A stretch of 64,000 nt of DNA from Streptomyces sp. CNQ-509 (GTDB lineage Bacteria > Actinomycetota > Actinomycetes > Streptomycetales > Streptomycetaceae), in contig NZ_CP011492.1 of NCBI RefSeq assembly GCF_001011035.1, positions 1,247,501-1,311,500 on the forward strand. Reading direction: 5' to 3'. The position numbers were made by a program, and so were the translations under genes. The notes below the pieces were generated by a model. That model saw only the letters and a list, made by a program, of their open reading frames with translations, was not told the origin of the DNA and searched no databases. The stretch's first letter is position 1, and the number at the start of each line of letters is the position of its first letter. Below, one piece after another: positions 25,571-35,033 of this stretch.

Positions 25571-26560
25571 TCAGCCGCCGATCGCGGACATCGGCCGGTC
25601 CGGCTGGACGAACGACGGGTCGTCGAGCCCGGCGCCCGCTTTCTTCCCCCACATCGCGATCCGCCACAGCCGGGCTATCTCCTCGTCCGGCGCGCCGGAG
25701 CGCAACGCGCCCCGCAGGTCGGTCTCCTCGCGCGCGAACAGGCAGTTGCGCACCTGCCCGTCCGCGGTCAGCCGGGTACGGTCGCAGGCCCGGCAGAAGG
25801 GACGGGTGACGGAGGCGATGACGCCGACGCGGGCCGGGCCCCCGTCCACGAGCCAGCGCTCGGCCGGGGCGGAGCCGCGCACCGCCTCGCCCTCGGGGGT
25901 GAGCGTGAAGCGCGTCCGCAGGGAGGTGAGGATGTCGCCCGCGGTGATCATGCCGTCGCGCTGCCAGCCGTGCTGCGGATCGAGGGGCATCTGCTCGATG
26001 AACCGCAGCTCATACCCCTCGGCGACGGCCCAGGCGAGCAGGTCGGGAGCCTCGTCCTCGTTGAACCCGGGCATCAGCACGCTGTTGACCTTCACCGGGT
26101 CCAGGCCGGCGGCCCGGGCGGCGGCGAGGCCGCGGAGCACGTCGCCGTGGCGCTTGCGGCGGGTGAGCCGCTGGAACACGTCGGCGCTGAGGGTGTCCAG
26201 CGAGACGTTCACCCGGTCGAGTCCGGCGGCCTTGAGGGCCGCGGCCGTACGCTCCAGGCCGATGCCGTTGGTGGTGAGGGAGAGCTTGGGGCGGGGCGTG
26301 AGGGCGGCGCAGCGCTCGACGATGCCGGTGAGCCCGGGGCGCAGCAGCGGCTCGCCGCCGGTGAAGCGCACGTCAGTGACGCCGAACTCGGTGACCGCGA
26401 GGCGGACGAGGCGGACGATCTCGTCGTCGGTGAGCAGCTCGGGTTTGCCGAGCCACTGGAGCCCTTCCTCGGGCATGCAGTACGTGCACCGCAGGTTGCA
26501 GCGGTCGGTGAGCGAGACGCGGAGGTCGGTGGCGACCCGCCCATAGGTGTCACGCAGCAT
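25571..26560 (-). CDS. moaA: GTP 3',8-cyclase (molybdenum cofactor biosynthesis)
   Basis: 329 residues, radical-SAM enzyme. The N-terminal SAM cluster motif CNLRCTYC (about 21-28) and the C-terminal second cluster ligands (CRACDRTRL and VRNC, about 265-285) are both intact, as are FTGGEPLLRPG and SLTTNG. It converts GTP to the cyclic precursor of molybdopterin. The double-Gly tail (AIGG) needed for full MoaA activity is present. ATG 26560 has GGGAGGG 8 bases upstream. It reads away from the protease gene across a 269-base promoter gap. Confidence 0.96.
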   Translation of the reverse strand: MLRDTYGRVATDLRVSLTDRCNLRCTYCMPEEGLQWLGKPELLTDDEIVRLVRLAVTEFGVTDVRFTGGEPLLRPGLTGIVERCAALTPRPKLSLTTNGIGLERTAAALKAAGLDRVNVSLDTLSADVFQRLTRRKRHGDVLRGLAAARAAGLDPVKVNSVLMPGFNEDEAPDLLAWAVAEGYELRFIEQMPLDPQHGWQRDGMITAGDILTSLRTRFTLTPEGEAVRGSAPAERWLVDGGPARVGVIASVTRPFCRACDRTRLTADGQVRNCLFAREETDLRGALRSGAPDEEIARLWRIAMWGKKAGAGLDDPSFVQPDRPMSAIGG

Positions 26561-26691
26561 GGAGAAGGCCCTCCCACGGCGGTACCTGACCTCTGGAAGC
26601 CTACGCCAGGCCACCGACAATCAACAGTTTGTAGAGGTTGCGGTGGTGAAACGTTCCGTCGTACGCGCGTGACGGCTGGGCCGCGAGCGCC

Positions 26692-26710
26692 TGGCGTGCG
26701 CGACACGCCA
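26692..26710. promoter_or_regulatory. Candidate operator in the moaA-protease gap
   Basis: TGGCGTG-CGCGA-CACGCCA: a perfect 7-5-7 inverted repeat near the middle of the 269-base divergent gap between moaA and the subtilase gene. Its size and symmetry fit a dimeric repressor site. No regulator gene adjoins it, and the regulator is not identifiable from the sequence. Confidence 0.35.
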
Positions 26711-26829
26711 AAAGACACTGCAGGGCGATGTATTGATGGCCACGGGTGATCAGCGCTACGTTCGCTTGCCGTGTACCTGACCGCGGCAACGGTCCGCGGC
26801 GGATTCCTGACTGATGATCTGGAGATCCC

Positions 26830-28353
26830 ATGACTCATCTCCGACCCCGCGGTCGGCGCCTGCTGGCAGTGCCCCTGGGGCTGACCCTCGCGGCGGCGCT
26901 CGGCCTCCTGCCGGGGGCGGCCTCCGCCGCGTCGGCCCCGGAGCCCGGCGGCAGCGCCGGGGCCGCGGCCGGCGAGAAGCTTTCGTACGTGGTCAACACG
27001 GAGACCGACGACAAGACGATCGCCCGGGTCAAGGACGCGATCGCCGACGCGGACGGCTCGGTGGTCGTCACGCACAAGAAGATCGGCGTGGTCGTCGCCC
27101 ACTCCACCAACCCGGACTTCGCGGCGGAGCTGCGCGGCGTCCGCGGCGTGCGGTCCGCGGGCGCGAGCCGCACCGCGCCGCTGACTCCCTCCGGCACGCT
27201 GGAGACCAGCGCGCCGGAGGTTTACAAGGGCGCCGCGAAGGCCCGTTCGCAGGACCCGGGCGTCGAGCCGCTGGAGAAGGAGCAGTGGGACCTGCCGGCG
27301 ATCGGCGCCGACAAGGCGCACAAGGTCTCGACCGGCAGCCGTGACGTCACCGTCGGCGTCATCGACACCGGCGTGGACGACACGCACCCCGACCTCAAGG
27401 CCAACTTCTCCGCCAAGCAGTCCGCCAACTGCGTCGGCGGCGTCGCGGACACCACCGAGGGCGCCTGGCGCCCCTACGACCCGGCGGGCGACTACCACGG
27501 CACCCACGTCGCCGGTGAGATCGCCGCCGCGCGCAACGGCGTCGGCGTGGCCGGCGTCGCGCCCGGCGTGCAGGTCGCCTCGCTCAAGGTGAGCGAGCCC
27601 GACACCGCGCTGTTCTACGCCGAGGCCGTCGTCTGCGCCTTCGTCTTCGCCGGCGACAACGGCATCGAGATCACCAACAACAGCTACTACGTCGACCCGT
27701 GGCTCTACAACTGCCTCGACGACCCCGACCAGCGGGCGATCGTCGAGGCGGTCAACCGCGCCTCGCTGTACGCGATGGGCAAGGGCACCCTGCACCTCGC
27801 CGCGGCCGGCAACTCCAACGACGACCTCGCCTCCGACGAGATCGTGGACGACTCCAGCCCCAACGACACCACGCCCCTGGAGCGCACCATCGACCCGTCC
27901 GAGTGCTGGGACGTGCCGACCCAGCTCCCGGGCATCGTGACCGTCGCGGCGACCGGCGTGAACGACGACAAGTCGTACTACAGCAGCTACGGCCAGAAGG
28001 TCGTCGACGTCGCCGCGCCCGGCGGTGACGGCTACCAGATCCCGGACACGCCGTCGAAGAACGGCCGCATCCTGTCGACGCTGCCGGAGAACAAGTACGG
28101 CTGGCTGCAGGGCACGTCGATGGCCACCCCGCACGCCGCGGGCGTGGCGGCGCTCATCAAGAGCAAGCACCCGCGGGTGTCGCCCACGGCGCTGCACATG
28201 CTGATGAAGTCGCAGGCGGACAACCCGGGCTGCCCGGAGTTCTACGACCCGGACGGCAACGGGGTCGAGGACTCCACCTGCACCGGCGACAAGCGGACCA
28301 ACGCCTTCTACGGGGCGGGGATCGTGGACGCCTACGACGCCGTACGGCGGTGA
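26830..28353 (+). CDS. Secreted subtilisin-like serine protease (S8)
   Basis: 507 residues. A signal peptide (RRLLAVPLGLTLAAALGLLP, cut near ASA about residue 35) and an inhibitor-I9-like propeptide (about 45-120, YVVNTETDDKTIARVKDAI) precede the catalytic domain. The triad is complete: Asp in VGVIDTGVDDTHPD (about 178), His in YHGTHVAG (about 224) and Ser in GTSMATPHAAG (about 427); AAGNSND gives the oxyanion Asn. Four or more Cys in the mature part suggest disulphides. An extracellular nutrient or developmental protease is the likely role. ATG 26830 follows GGAGATCCC. Confidence 0.94.
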   Translation: MTHLRPRGRRLLAVPLGLTLAAALGLLPGAASAASAPEPGGSAGAAAGEKLSYVVNTETDDKTIARVKDAIADADGSVVVTHKKIGVVVAHSTNPDFAAELRGVRGVRSAGASRTAPLTPSGTLETSAPEVYKGAAKARSQDPGVEPLEKEQWDLPAIGADKAHKVSTGSRDVTVGVIDTGVDDTHPDLKANFSAKQSANCVGGVADTTEGAWRPYDPAGDYHGTHVAGEIAAARNGVGVAGVAPGVQVASLKVSEPDTALFYAEAVVCAFVFAGDNGIEITNNSYYVDPWLYNCLDDPDQRAIVEAVNRASLYAMGKGTLHLAAAGNSNDDLASDEIVDDSSPNDTTPLERTIDPSECWDVPTQLPGIVTVAATGVNDDKSYYSSYGQKVVDVAAPGGDGYQIPDTPSKNGRILSTLPENKYGWLQGTSMATPHAAGVAALIKSKHPRVSPTALHMLMKSQADNPGCPEFYDPDGNGVEDSTCTGDKRTNAFYGAGIVDAYDAVRR

Positions 28354-28405
28354 GGCCCCGCCGGTGACGTAACCACCGGCGGCCACCGGGCCGGGCGGCG
28401 GCGCC

Positions 28406-29152
28406 TCAGGGCGCCGCGGCCCGGCCCTCGCCGTATCCGGGGCCGGGCCGCTCCGCCCCGCGCACAGGGCCGGGGACGGGCGGCCGGCGGCGCAGCACGC
28501 CGTCCGTGATGAGGTACTGGGCGGCCAGGTAGGTCGCCATCACCCAGAACCCGGCGGCGGGCGGCTGCGGGCGGCCGGCGAGGCCGGTGGCGATGAGGGT
28601 GTCGGAGAGCAGGAAGAGCGCAGCCCCCGCACCGGCCCGCGGCCCGAACCGGGCGGCGCCGAACGCCATCGCGGCGAGCAGCAGACTGTACGCGGCCACG
28701 GGCCCGCGCAGCCCCGGGTCGAGCCCCGGCCACAGCGCGCCGACACCGGCGGCCCAGGCGGCCCCGTACGCGACGGCGAGCCGCCGCTCCCCCGCCCGGG
28801 GCAGCCGGTGCCCGCGCCGGAAGAGCGTCAGATAGCAGACGTGCCCGGCGGCGAACGCCCCCATCCCGGCCAGGAACGGCCCGTCCCCGCCCACTTGCAG
28901 CAGCACGTCACCGGCCCAGCCGAAGGCCAGTCCGGCGACCAGCGCCCGCGGAGCGCCGCGGGCGGCGGCGCAGGCGGCGAGGGCCGGCATGAGCAGGGGC
29001 TTGGTGGTGTGCATGAGCCGGTCGGCTCCGGCGAGCTGCCCCACCAGATGCGCGGCGGCGGCCGCGGCGAACGTCCCGCGGGCCGCCCGCACGACGGCTC
29101 CGCGGAGTGCCCGGGAACGGGGACGGGGGGTCGGCAGGGCGGCGTCGGCCAT
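28406..29152 (-). CDS. YhhN/TMEM86-family lysoplasmalogenase-like membrane protein
   Basis: 248 residues, about eight membrane helices. The family signature is visible as KPLLMPALAA (about 52), AFGWAGDVLLQ (about 76), FLAGMGAFAAGHVCYL and LSDTLIATGLA (about 185), with the conserved Asp residues of the TMEM86 active site (GD, SD). Eukaryotic members hydrolyse lysoplasmalogens; the bacterial substrate is unproven. ATG 29152. A LysR regulator lies 152 bases upstream on the same strand and could control it. Confidence 0.88.
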   Translation of the reverse strand: MADAALPTPRPRSRALRGAVVRAARGTFAAAAAAHLVGQLAGADRLMHTTKPLLMPALAACAAARGAPRALVAGLAFGWAGDVLLQVGGDGPFLAGMGAFAAGHVCYLTLFRRGHRLPRAGERRLAVAYGAAWAAGVGALWPGLDPGLRGPVAAYSLLLAAMAFGAARFGPRAGAGAALFLLSDTLIATGLAGRPQPPAAGFWVMATYLAAQYLITDGVLRRRPPVPGPVRGAERPGPGYGEGRAAAP

Positions 29153-29304
29153 GGCCTCAGTCTGGCGCAAGAACCGCCCCGCGTCCGCGGGTGCGGGACC
29201 GGACCGGGCGGGTCCGACACGGCGTGCGGGCGGACGGGCGGGGAAGACGCGGGCGAGGCGATCGCCCCTGCCGGCATACGGGGCTCCGCGCAGCCGCCTC
29301 CGGG

Positions 29305-30240
29305 TCAGGCCGTACGGGCCGGGGTGCGGCGGAGGGCCGCGGGCGGGGGGAGCTGGGTGGTGTGGCGGCGGGCCAGGCGCAGAACGGCCCGCAGCGTCGG
29401 TTCCGCCTGCCCCGGGTCGCGGCGCCAGCGGGCCTCGATCGCCACCGGGCCCGCCGGCGTGGCCATCGGGAGGTCGACGAGCCCGCCGTCCTCCAGGTCC
29501 CGTACGACGGCCAGCCGGGGCAGCAGCGCCACCCCGCGGCCGTGCGCGGCCAGCCGGCGCAGCGCGGGCAGGGAGCCGGCGGCGGTGGCCGCGCGGGTAC
29601 GGGCGGGCAGGTCGCGGCTGAGGCGGTCGTAGAGGACGGCCGAGCTGCAGCCCGGCTCCGCGACGAGGAACTCGGCGGCCAGCACGTCCGCCTCCGTCAC
29701 CTCCGCCGCGCCCGCCAGCGGGTGGGCAGGGCCGGTGACGAGCACGACGTCCTCGTGGCCGACGACCGCGCTCGGGCCCGCCGTGCGGCTGCCGTCGTCG
29801 AAGTGGAAGGCGAGGTCCAGTTCGCCGGCGGCCAGTTGCTCCGCCAGCCGCTCCCGGGGGCCGACGACCACGCTGATCTCCGCGTCCGCGTCCGGCCCGC
29901 CGGCGCCGTAGTCCAGCGCGGTGACGATGTCCGGCAGCCACTCCCCCGCCAGGGTCTCCGGCGCCCCGATCCGCAGCCGCGGCCGGAAGGCGGCGGCCGC
30001 GCTGCGCATGCGCTCGTCGATCTCCAGCGCCTCGCGCGCGTACGGGAGCAGCCGGCGGCCGGCGTCGGTGAGGGAGGCCCCCGTGGAGGTGCGGACCACG
30101 ACCGTGACGCCGAGTTCCTGTTCCAGGCGGCGCAGTTGGGCGCTGAGGCTCGACTGCGCGTACCCCAGCCGCTCGGCCGCGGCCGATATCCCGCCGGTCT
30201 CGGCCACCGTCACGAAGGCGCGCAGATATCGAGAGTCCAC
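29305..30240 (-). CDS. LysR-family transcriptional regulator
   Basis: 311 residues. The N-terminal helix-turn-helix (1-60: RYLRAFVTVAETGGISAAAE, LGYAQSSLSAQLRRLEQELG) is standard LysR, and the periplasmic-binding-like effector domain covers about 88-290 (LRIGAPETLAGEWLPDIVTA; GRGVALLPRLAV). GTG 30240 starts the family's MDSRYLRAF-type opening. It is not divergent from a gene it obviously controls; the downstream lysoplasmalogenase-like gene is the nearest candidate target. Confidence 0.92.
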   Translation of the reverse strand: MDSRYLRAFVTVAETGGISAAAERLGYAQSSLSAQLRRLEQELGVTVVVRTSTGASLTDAGRRLLPYAREALEIDERMRSAAAAFRPRLRIGAPETLAGEWLPDIVTALDYGAGGPDADAEISVVVGPRERLAEQLAAGELDLAFHFDDGSRTAGPSAVVGHEDVVLVTGPAHPLAGAAEVTEADVLAAEFLVAEPGCSSAVLYDRLSRDLPARTRAATAAGSLPALRRLAAHGRGVALLPRLAVVRDLEDGGLVDLPMATPAGPVAIEARWRRDPGQAEPTLRAVLRLARRHTTQLPPPAALRRTPARTA

Positions 30241-30401
30241 CGGGGGATCGTGTCACCGCCCTCTTCGCCCGCGCCATCACTTTTTTGCATGGACGCGCCA
30301 CACGATACGTGCCCCGCACCCCGCCAAGTGACCATGGGGGTCCGTGAGTTGGACGGCCGGCGCCGGGCGCGCTCCCTCGTCACCGCTCCCGGCGCGGGCC
30401 G

Positions 30402-30725
30402 TCACACCGCGGCGTCGAGCGCGAACCCGTCCAGCTCGATCCCCGCCCACGCCAGCTCGATGAGCACGTCCACCGCCCGCCGGCCGTCCGGCACCTCTGC
30501 GATCAGTACCGCGGGCTCCGCGCCCGGCAGCGGGGGCACGTCCAGGACGAGCGCGAGCAGCCGCCGCGCCTCGGCGCGCCGCGCGGGCTCCGCGAGCCGC
30601 AGCAGGAGGTGCCGGGCGGGCCTCACCGCCGCGGCCCACGGACCGCCGCCGTGCCGGAGTGCGTGCCGGGCCGCCGGCTGCGGGATCCGTACGCGGTGGT
30701 CTCCGTCCGTTCCGTTAAGGGGCAT
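30402..30725 (-). CDS. Hypothetical protein
   Basis: 107 residues, not recognised. It opens MPLNGTDGDHRVRIPQPAARH, is rich in Ala/Arg/Leu (HLLLRLAEPARRAEARRLLALVLDV), and ends with an alternating hydrophobic stretch (AVDVLIELAWAGIELDGFAL). No signal peptide or membrane segment is evident. Third-position GC is high after the first few codons, supporting coding. It is divergent from the kinase gene at 30946 across 220 bases and upstream of the LysR gene; no role can be assigned. Confidence 0.6.
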   Translation of the reverse strand: MPLNGTDGDHRVRIPQPAARHALRHGGGPWAAAVRPARHLLLRLAEPARRAEARRLLALVLDVPPLPGAEPAVLIAEVPDGRRAVDVLIELAWAGIELDGFALDAAV

Positions 30726-30945
30726 GGTGGCTCTCCCGTCCGCCGTGCGCGTGCCGGCCGTCCGACGGCCGGCTGCCGTCGGGCTCCACGATCCGCCCCG
30801 GGACCGCCGCCCGTCATCGTCCGGCGAGTGGCTCCCGCGCTGCGGTCAGGGGTGCAGCGGACCCACCGCCTGCAACCTGCGCAGCAGCGCCCGCTGCGCC
30901 TCCCGGAGGACGCCTGACCGGCGCCGATTGGCTACGGTGCAGAGC

Positions 30946-32181
30946 ATGACGGCGGCAGCGCAGACGGACGCGAACAGTGAGCACACGGTGTTCCGCTACC
31001 TCGCGACCGCGATCGAGGACGGGCGGGAGACGGCGCGCGATGCCCGCGCGTACGCCAAGGACGCGGGCTTCGCCGCCGCCGTGGCGCTCGGCTGCGTCGG
31101 CACGATGCTGCTGGCGCCCGACGGGCGGACCGGCTTCGACGCGCTCGCCTGGGTGCTGGGCCTCATCGGCAGCGTGGCGCTGGTGGCCAGGCACCGGTTC
31201 CCGCGCGCGGTGCTGGTGATCGCGGCGGCGGCCATGGTCGCGTACCAGCTCCGCGGCTACCCCGACGGCAGCCCGGTGCTGCCGATGCTGGTCGCCGTCT
31301 ACCGGTCCATCCGCGGCGGGCACCGCGGCTTCTTCGCGGTCACCGCCCTCCTCTCCCTCGTGGTCAGCCTCGGCTCGCTGCCGCTGCTCCCGCTCGGCGA
31401 CGAGGCGCTGCGCGCGGCGCTGGAGAAGCGGTTCCTGACCTTCGGCTGGGTGGTGGCGTGCGCGATGGGCGCGGCCATGCGCATCCAGCACGAGGCGATG
31501 CTGGCGCAGGCCGAGGAGCGGGCCGCGGAGAACGCGCAGCGCAGCGCGGACGAGGAGCGGCTGCGCATCGCCCGCGAGCTGCACGACACCCTCACCCACA
31601 GCATCTCCGTGATCAAGGTGCAGGCCGGGGTGGCCGTGCACCTGTCGAAGAAGCGCGGCGAGGAGCCGCCGCCGGCGCTGCTCGCCATCCAGGAGGCCAG
31701 CGGCGACGCCGCGCGCGAGCTGCGCTCCACGCTGCACGTGCTGCGCAACGCGGACGGCGGCGCCGAGGGTGTCGGCCTCGAACGGCTGCCCGAGCTGGTG
31801 GAACGGGCCAGGGGCTCGGGGGTGCCGGCGACGGTGGCGGTGGCGGGCGAGCGGCCGGTGCTGCCGGCGGAGGTGGACCGGGCGGCGTACCGGATCGTGC
31901 AGGAGTCGCTGACGAACGCCGCGCGGCACGCGGGGCCCGCGGCGGCCGTGGGCGTGCACGTCTCGTACGCGCCGGACAAGGTCGTCGTCCAGGTCGACGA
32001 CGACGGCGCCGCCGACCCCGGGGCACCGCCGCAGCCGGGCATCGGGCTGACGGGGATGCGCGAGCGGGTCACCGCGCTCGGGGGCGAGCTGCACGCCGCG
32101 CCGCGGCCGGAGGGCGGCTTCCGGGTGCGCGCCGAGCTGCCGCTGCCGCGCGCGGGCGGCCCCGCGGGGGCGGCCCCGTGA
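30946..32181 (+). CDS. Membrane sensor histidine kinase (HisKA_3 / DesK type)
   Basis: 411 residues. Four to five membrane helices in the first 165 residues (AAAVALGCVGTMLL; GLIGSVALVARHRFP; FFAVTALLSLVVSLGSLPLL) form the sensor without a large extracellular domain. The His box LRIARELHDTLTHSISVIKV (about 206-225) and an HATPase_c domain (ESLTNAARHAGPA; GIGLTGMRERVTALGGEL) follow. The signal is unknown; this architecture often senses membrane state or envelope stress. Its GTGA overlap with the regulator gene makes the two a coupled operon. Confidence 0.92.
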   Translation: MTAAAQTDANSEHTVFRYLATAIEDGRETARDARAYAKDAGFAAAVALGCVGTMLLAPDGRTGFDALAWVLGLIGSVALVARHRFPRAVLVIAAAAMVAYQLRGYPDGSPVLPMLVAVYRSIRGGHRGFFAVTALLSLVVSLGSLPLLPLGDEALRAALEKRFLTFGWVVACAMGAAMRIQHEAMLAQAEERAAENAQRSADEERLRIARELHDTLTHSISVIKVQAGVAVHLSKKRGEEPPPALLAIQEASGDAARELRSTLHVLRNADGGAEGVGLERLPELVERARGSGVPATVAVAGERPVLPAEVDRAAYRIVQESLTNAARHAGPAAAVGVHVSYAPDKVVVQVDDDGAADPGAPPQPGIGLTGMRERVTALGGELHAAPRPEGGFRVRAELPLPRAGGPAGAAP

Positions 32182-32867
32182 TCCGGGTGCTCCTCGTCGA
32201 CGACCAGGCCCTCATCCGGGGCGGGTTCCGGGCGCTGCTCGACGCCGAGGACGACATCGAGGTGGTCGGCGAGGCCGCCGACGGCGCCGAGGGGGTCCGG
32301 CTCGCCGCCCGGCACCGTCCCGACGTGGCACTCGTCGACGTGCAGATGCCGGTGCTCGACGGCATCGAGGCCACCCGCAGGATCGCCGCCGACCCCGACC
32401 TGGCGGGCGTGCACGTCGTCATCCTCACCAACTACGGCGTGGACGAGTACGTCTGGGGCGCGCTGCGCGCCGGGGCGGCCGGGTTCCTCGTCAAGGACAT
32501 GGAGCCGGAGGACCTGCTGCACGGCGTACGGGTCGCCGCCCGCGGCGACGCGCTGCTCTCCCCCGCGCTGACGCGCAAGCTGATCCAGGAGTACGTGTCC
32601 CGCCCCGCGGGCGGCGTGCCCGACACGGCCGACGCGCTGCGCGAGCTCACCCGGCGCGAGCGCGAGGTCGTCACCCTCGTCGGCGGCGGCCTCAGCAACG
32701 AGGAGATCGCCGCCCGGCTGCACATCAGCCCGATCACCGCAAAGACGCACGTCAGCAGGTCGATGACGAAGCTCGGCGCCCGCGACCGGGCCCAACTCGT
32801 GGTGCTCGCCTACGAGACGGGCCTGGTCACGCCGCGCGGCCCGGTCGCGGGGCGGCCCGCGGACTGA
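32178..32867 (+). CDS. NarL/FixJ-type response regulator
   Basis: 229 residues. Receiver domain: VDDQAL acidic pair, phospho-acceptor Asp in VALVDVQMPVLDG (about 53), Thr in VILTNYG and Lys in FLVKDME. LuxR helix-turn-helix at about 155-215: LTRREREVVTLVGGGLSNEE, IAARLHISPITAKTHVSR. GTG 32178 overlaps the kinase stop by 4 bases. Gene targets cannot be read from the sequence. Confidence 0.93.
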   Translation: MIRVLLVDDQALIRGGFRALLDAEDDIEVVGEAADGAEGVRLAARHRPDVALVDVQMPVLDGIEATRRIAADPDLAGVHVVILTNYGVDEYVWGALRAGAAGFLVKDMEPEDLLHGVRVAARGDALLSPALTRKLIQEYVSRPAGGVPDTADALRELTRREREVVTLVGGGLSNEEIAARLHISPITAKTHVSRSMTKLGARDRAQLVVLAYETGLVTPRGPVAGRPAD

Positions 32868-32937
32868 CCCCTGACGGGTGCTCAGGCGGCCCCCGCGCGC
32901 GCCGCCGTGTCGGTGCCAGGCTCTATGCTCTGAACCC

Positions 32938-34050
32938 ATGCTCGAAGACCGCGCGACGCCCCTGAGTCCCCGTCAAGTCGCGCGGCAGCAGCCGCTTCCG
33001 GGCGCTGGTCCGGCCGCGCCGCAGCCGGCCCTCCCGCTGCCCCCGCCCGCCGCCCCCGCCGACGGCTGGCCCGCCGACTACCCCGAGGCGTACGCCGTCG
33101 TCGACGTCGAGACCACCGGGCTGCGCTCCGACGACCGCATCGTCTCCGCCGCCGTCTACCGCCTCGACGCCCACGGCGCGGTGGAGGACAGCTGGTACAC
33201 GCTGGTGAACCCGGAGCGCGATCCGGGACCCGTGTGGATCCACGGCCTGACCCGCGAGATGCTCGCCGACGCGCCGCTCTTCCCGGAGATCGCCGAGGAG
33301 TTCACCGCGCGGCTGGAGGACCGGGTACTCGTCGCGCACAACGCGGTCTTCGACTGGATGATGATCGCCCGCGAGTACGCCCGCGCCGGGCTGACCGCTC
33401 CCGTGCGCCGGCGGCTGTGCACCATCGCGCTCGCCCGGCAGTTGCGGCTCCCGCTGCCCAACGCCCGGCTGGCGTCGCTGGCCGAGCATTTCGGCGTCGC
33501 CCAGCGCAAGGCCCACGACGCCGAGGACGACGCCCGCGTCCTCGCCGAGATCTTCCGCCCCAGCCTGCGGCAGGCCGCCGAGGCCGGCGCCCGGCTGCCG
33601 CTGCTGGCCTGCCAGCCGCTGACGGAGTGGGCGGAGCAGGCGCCCGCCGGGGGCACCGGCGGCACCCGCTCGCCGGGCGGGCACGGCGCGTACCAGTGGC
33701 GCACCTGGCGGCCCAACCGCCGGCTGCCCGCGTCCCCGTACCCCAACCCGGGGCGGTACGTGCGCGGCGGCCGGCTCAAGCAGGGCATGCGCGTGGCCTT
33801 CTCCGGCGACACCTCGGTGGACCGCAGCCTGCTGGAGGACCGGGCCGTCGAGGCCGGGCTGCACGTCGCGGGCAGCGTCTCGCGCTACACGAGCCTGCTG
33901 GTCACCAACGATCCGGGCGCGCCGACGAGCAAGGTGACGCGGGCCGCGGCGCACGGCACCCCGGTGATCGACGAGGCCGCCTTCCTCCACCTCATGCGGG
34001 ACGTCGAGCCGGCGGAGGCGCCGCCCGGCGAGGAGGGCGGGGCGGGGTAG
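32938..34050 (+). CDS. DEDDh 3'-5' exonuclease (DNA polymerase III epsilon-like) with C-terminal BRCT domain
   Basis: 370 residues. After a Pro-rich N-terminus (about 1-45), the exonuclease domain (50-215) shows Exo I VVDVETTGL, Exo II HNAVFDWMM and Exo III HDAEDDARVL with the catalytic His, i.e. the DEDDh class of proofreading nucleases. A linker leads to a BRCT domain (about 285-355: KQGMRVAFSGDTSVDRSLLE, LHVAGSVSRYTSLLVTND), which binds phosphopeptides or DNA ends. The combination suggests DNA repair and not the replicase itself. ATG 32938 is chosen; the frame is open to 32878. Confidence 0.9.
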   Translation: MLEDRATPLSPRQVARQQPLPGAGPAAPQPALPLPPPAAPADGWPADYPEAYAVVDVETTGLRSDDRIVSAAVYRLDAHGAVEDSWYTLVNPERDPGPVWIHGLTREMLADAPLFPEIAEEFTARLEDRVLVAHNAVFDWMMIAREYARAGLTAPVRRRLCTIALARQLRLPLPNARLASLAEHFGVAQRKAHDAEDDARVLAEIFRPSLRQAAEAGARLPLLACQPLTEWAEQAPAGGTGGTRSPGGHGAYQWRTWRPNRRLPASPYPNPGRYVRGGRLKQGMRVAFSGDTSVDRSLLEDRAVEAGLHVAGSVSRYTSLLVTNDPGAPTSKVTRAAAHGTPVIDEAAFLHLMRDVEPAEAPPGEEGGAG

Positions 34051-34095
34051 CGGGGTCCCGTCGGGCGGCGGCGGACCGGGGAGTACGGTCGAGGG

Positions 34096-35028
34096 GTGTA
34101 CCGCTTCCTGTTGTCCCGGCAGTGGGTGATCGTCACCCTGGTGGCCGTCCTGCTCATCCCCGTGATGATCCAGCTCGGCTTCTGGCAGTTCCACCGCCAC
34201 GAGGACCGGGTCGCGCGCAACGACCTCGTCGCCCGCAACCTCAAGGCCGAGCCGGTCCCGGTGGACCGGCTCATGCGCGAGGGCCGCACGGTGCCGCGCG
34301 AGGACACCTGGCGCACGGTCACGGCCACCGGCGCGTACGAGCCGGAGCGCGAGGTCGTCGTACGGCAGCGGCTCGGCGCCGACGACAAGCAGGGCTACTT
34401 CGTCGTCACCCCGCTCCGCCTCGCCGACGGCTCCGCGGTCCTCGTCAACCGCGGCTGGGTGCCCGCGGGCGCCGATCTCACCACCTTCCCCGAGGTGCCG
34501 CCCCCGCCCGCCGGCGAGGTCACCGTCACCGGCCGGCTGCGCCCCGACGAGACGACGGGCAGCGGCATCCGCGACAAGGCCGGGCTGCCGGACCGCCAGG
34601 TGATGCTCATCAACAGCGCCGACGAGGCCGCGGACGGCCTGCCGGGGCCGGTGCTCGGCGGGTTCGTCGAGCTCGTCGGCACCTCGCCGAAGGCCGCGGG
34701 CAAGCAGCCGGAGCCGGTCTCCGAGCCGGACCACAGCAGCATCGGTGTGCACATCGCGTACGCGATCCAGTGGTGGATCTTCGCGGCGGCGGTGCCGTTC
34801 GGCTGGTGGGTTCTCGTACGCCGGGAGCGCCGCGACCGCGAGGCCGCGGCGGCGAAGGCGGCCGGGGAGGAGAACGCGGTACCGGCCGAGCCCGCGGAGG
34901 ACGGGGAAGCGCCCGGCGGGACCCCCGCCGGCGAGGCCGGGAAGACCGCGGACGCCCCGGCGCGGCGGGCCGCGGACGACGACCGCGCCCCATCCCTGGC
35001 GCCCGCCGAGCAGATGGCGGCAGACTGA
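34096..35028 (+). CDS. SURF1-family cytochrome oxidase assembly protein
   Basis: 310 residues. Two membrane helices bracket the extracytoplasmic domain in the SURF1 manner: SRQWVIVTLVAVLLIPVMIQ near the N-terminus (followed by LGFWQFHR) and HIAYAIQWWIFAAAVPFGWW (about 218-237). Conserved SURF1 features are GFWQFHRHEDR, VNRGWVPAG and the final HIAYAIQWW. SURF1 helps insert haem into aa3-type oxidase. The C-terminal 65 residues are an acidic Ala/Glu/Pro extension. GTG 34096 and the next gene (gap of 5 bases) suggest co-transcription. Confidence 0.92.
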   Translation: MYRFLLSRQWVIVTLVAVLLIPVMIQLGFWQFHRHEDRVARNDLVARNLKAEPVPVDRLMREGRTVPREDTWRTVTATGAYEPEREVVVRQRLGADDKQGYFVVTPLRLADGSAVLVNRGWVPAGADLTTFPEVPPPPAGEVTVTGRLRPDETTGSGIRDKAGLPDRQVMLINSADEAADGLPGPVLGGFVELVGTSPKAAGKQPEPVSEPDHSSIGVHIAYAIQWWIFAAAVPFGWWVLVRRERRDREAAAAKAAGEENAVPAEPAEDGEAPGGTPAGEAGKTADAPARRAADDDRAPSLAPAEQMAAD

Positions 35029-35033
35029 CCCCC

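Noticed and set aside
31299..32939. 546-codon minus-strand frame opposite the second two-component pair
   Set aside because: Shadow frame; the plus strand has complete kinase and regulator motifs with a GTGA overlap.
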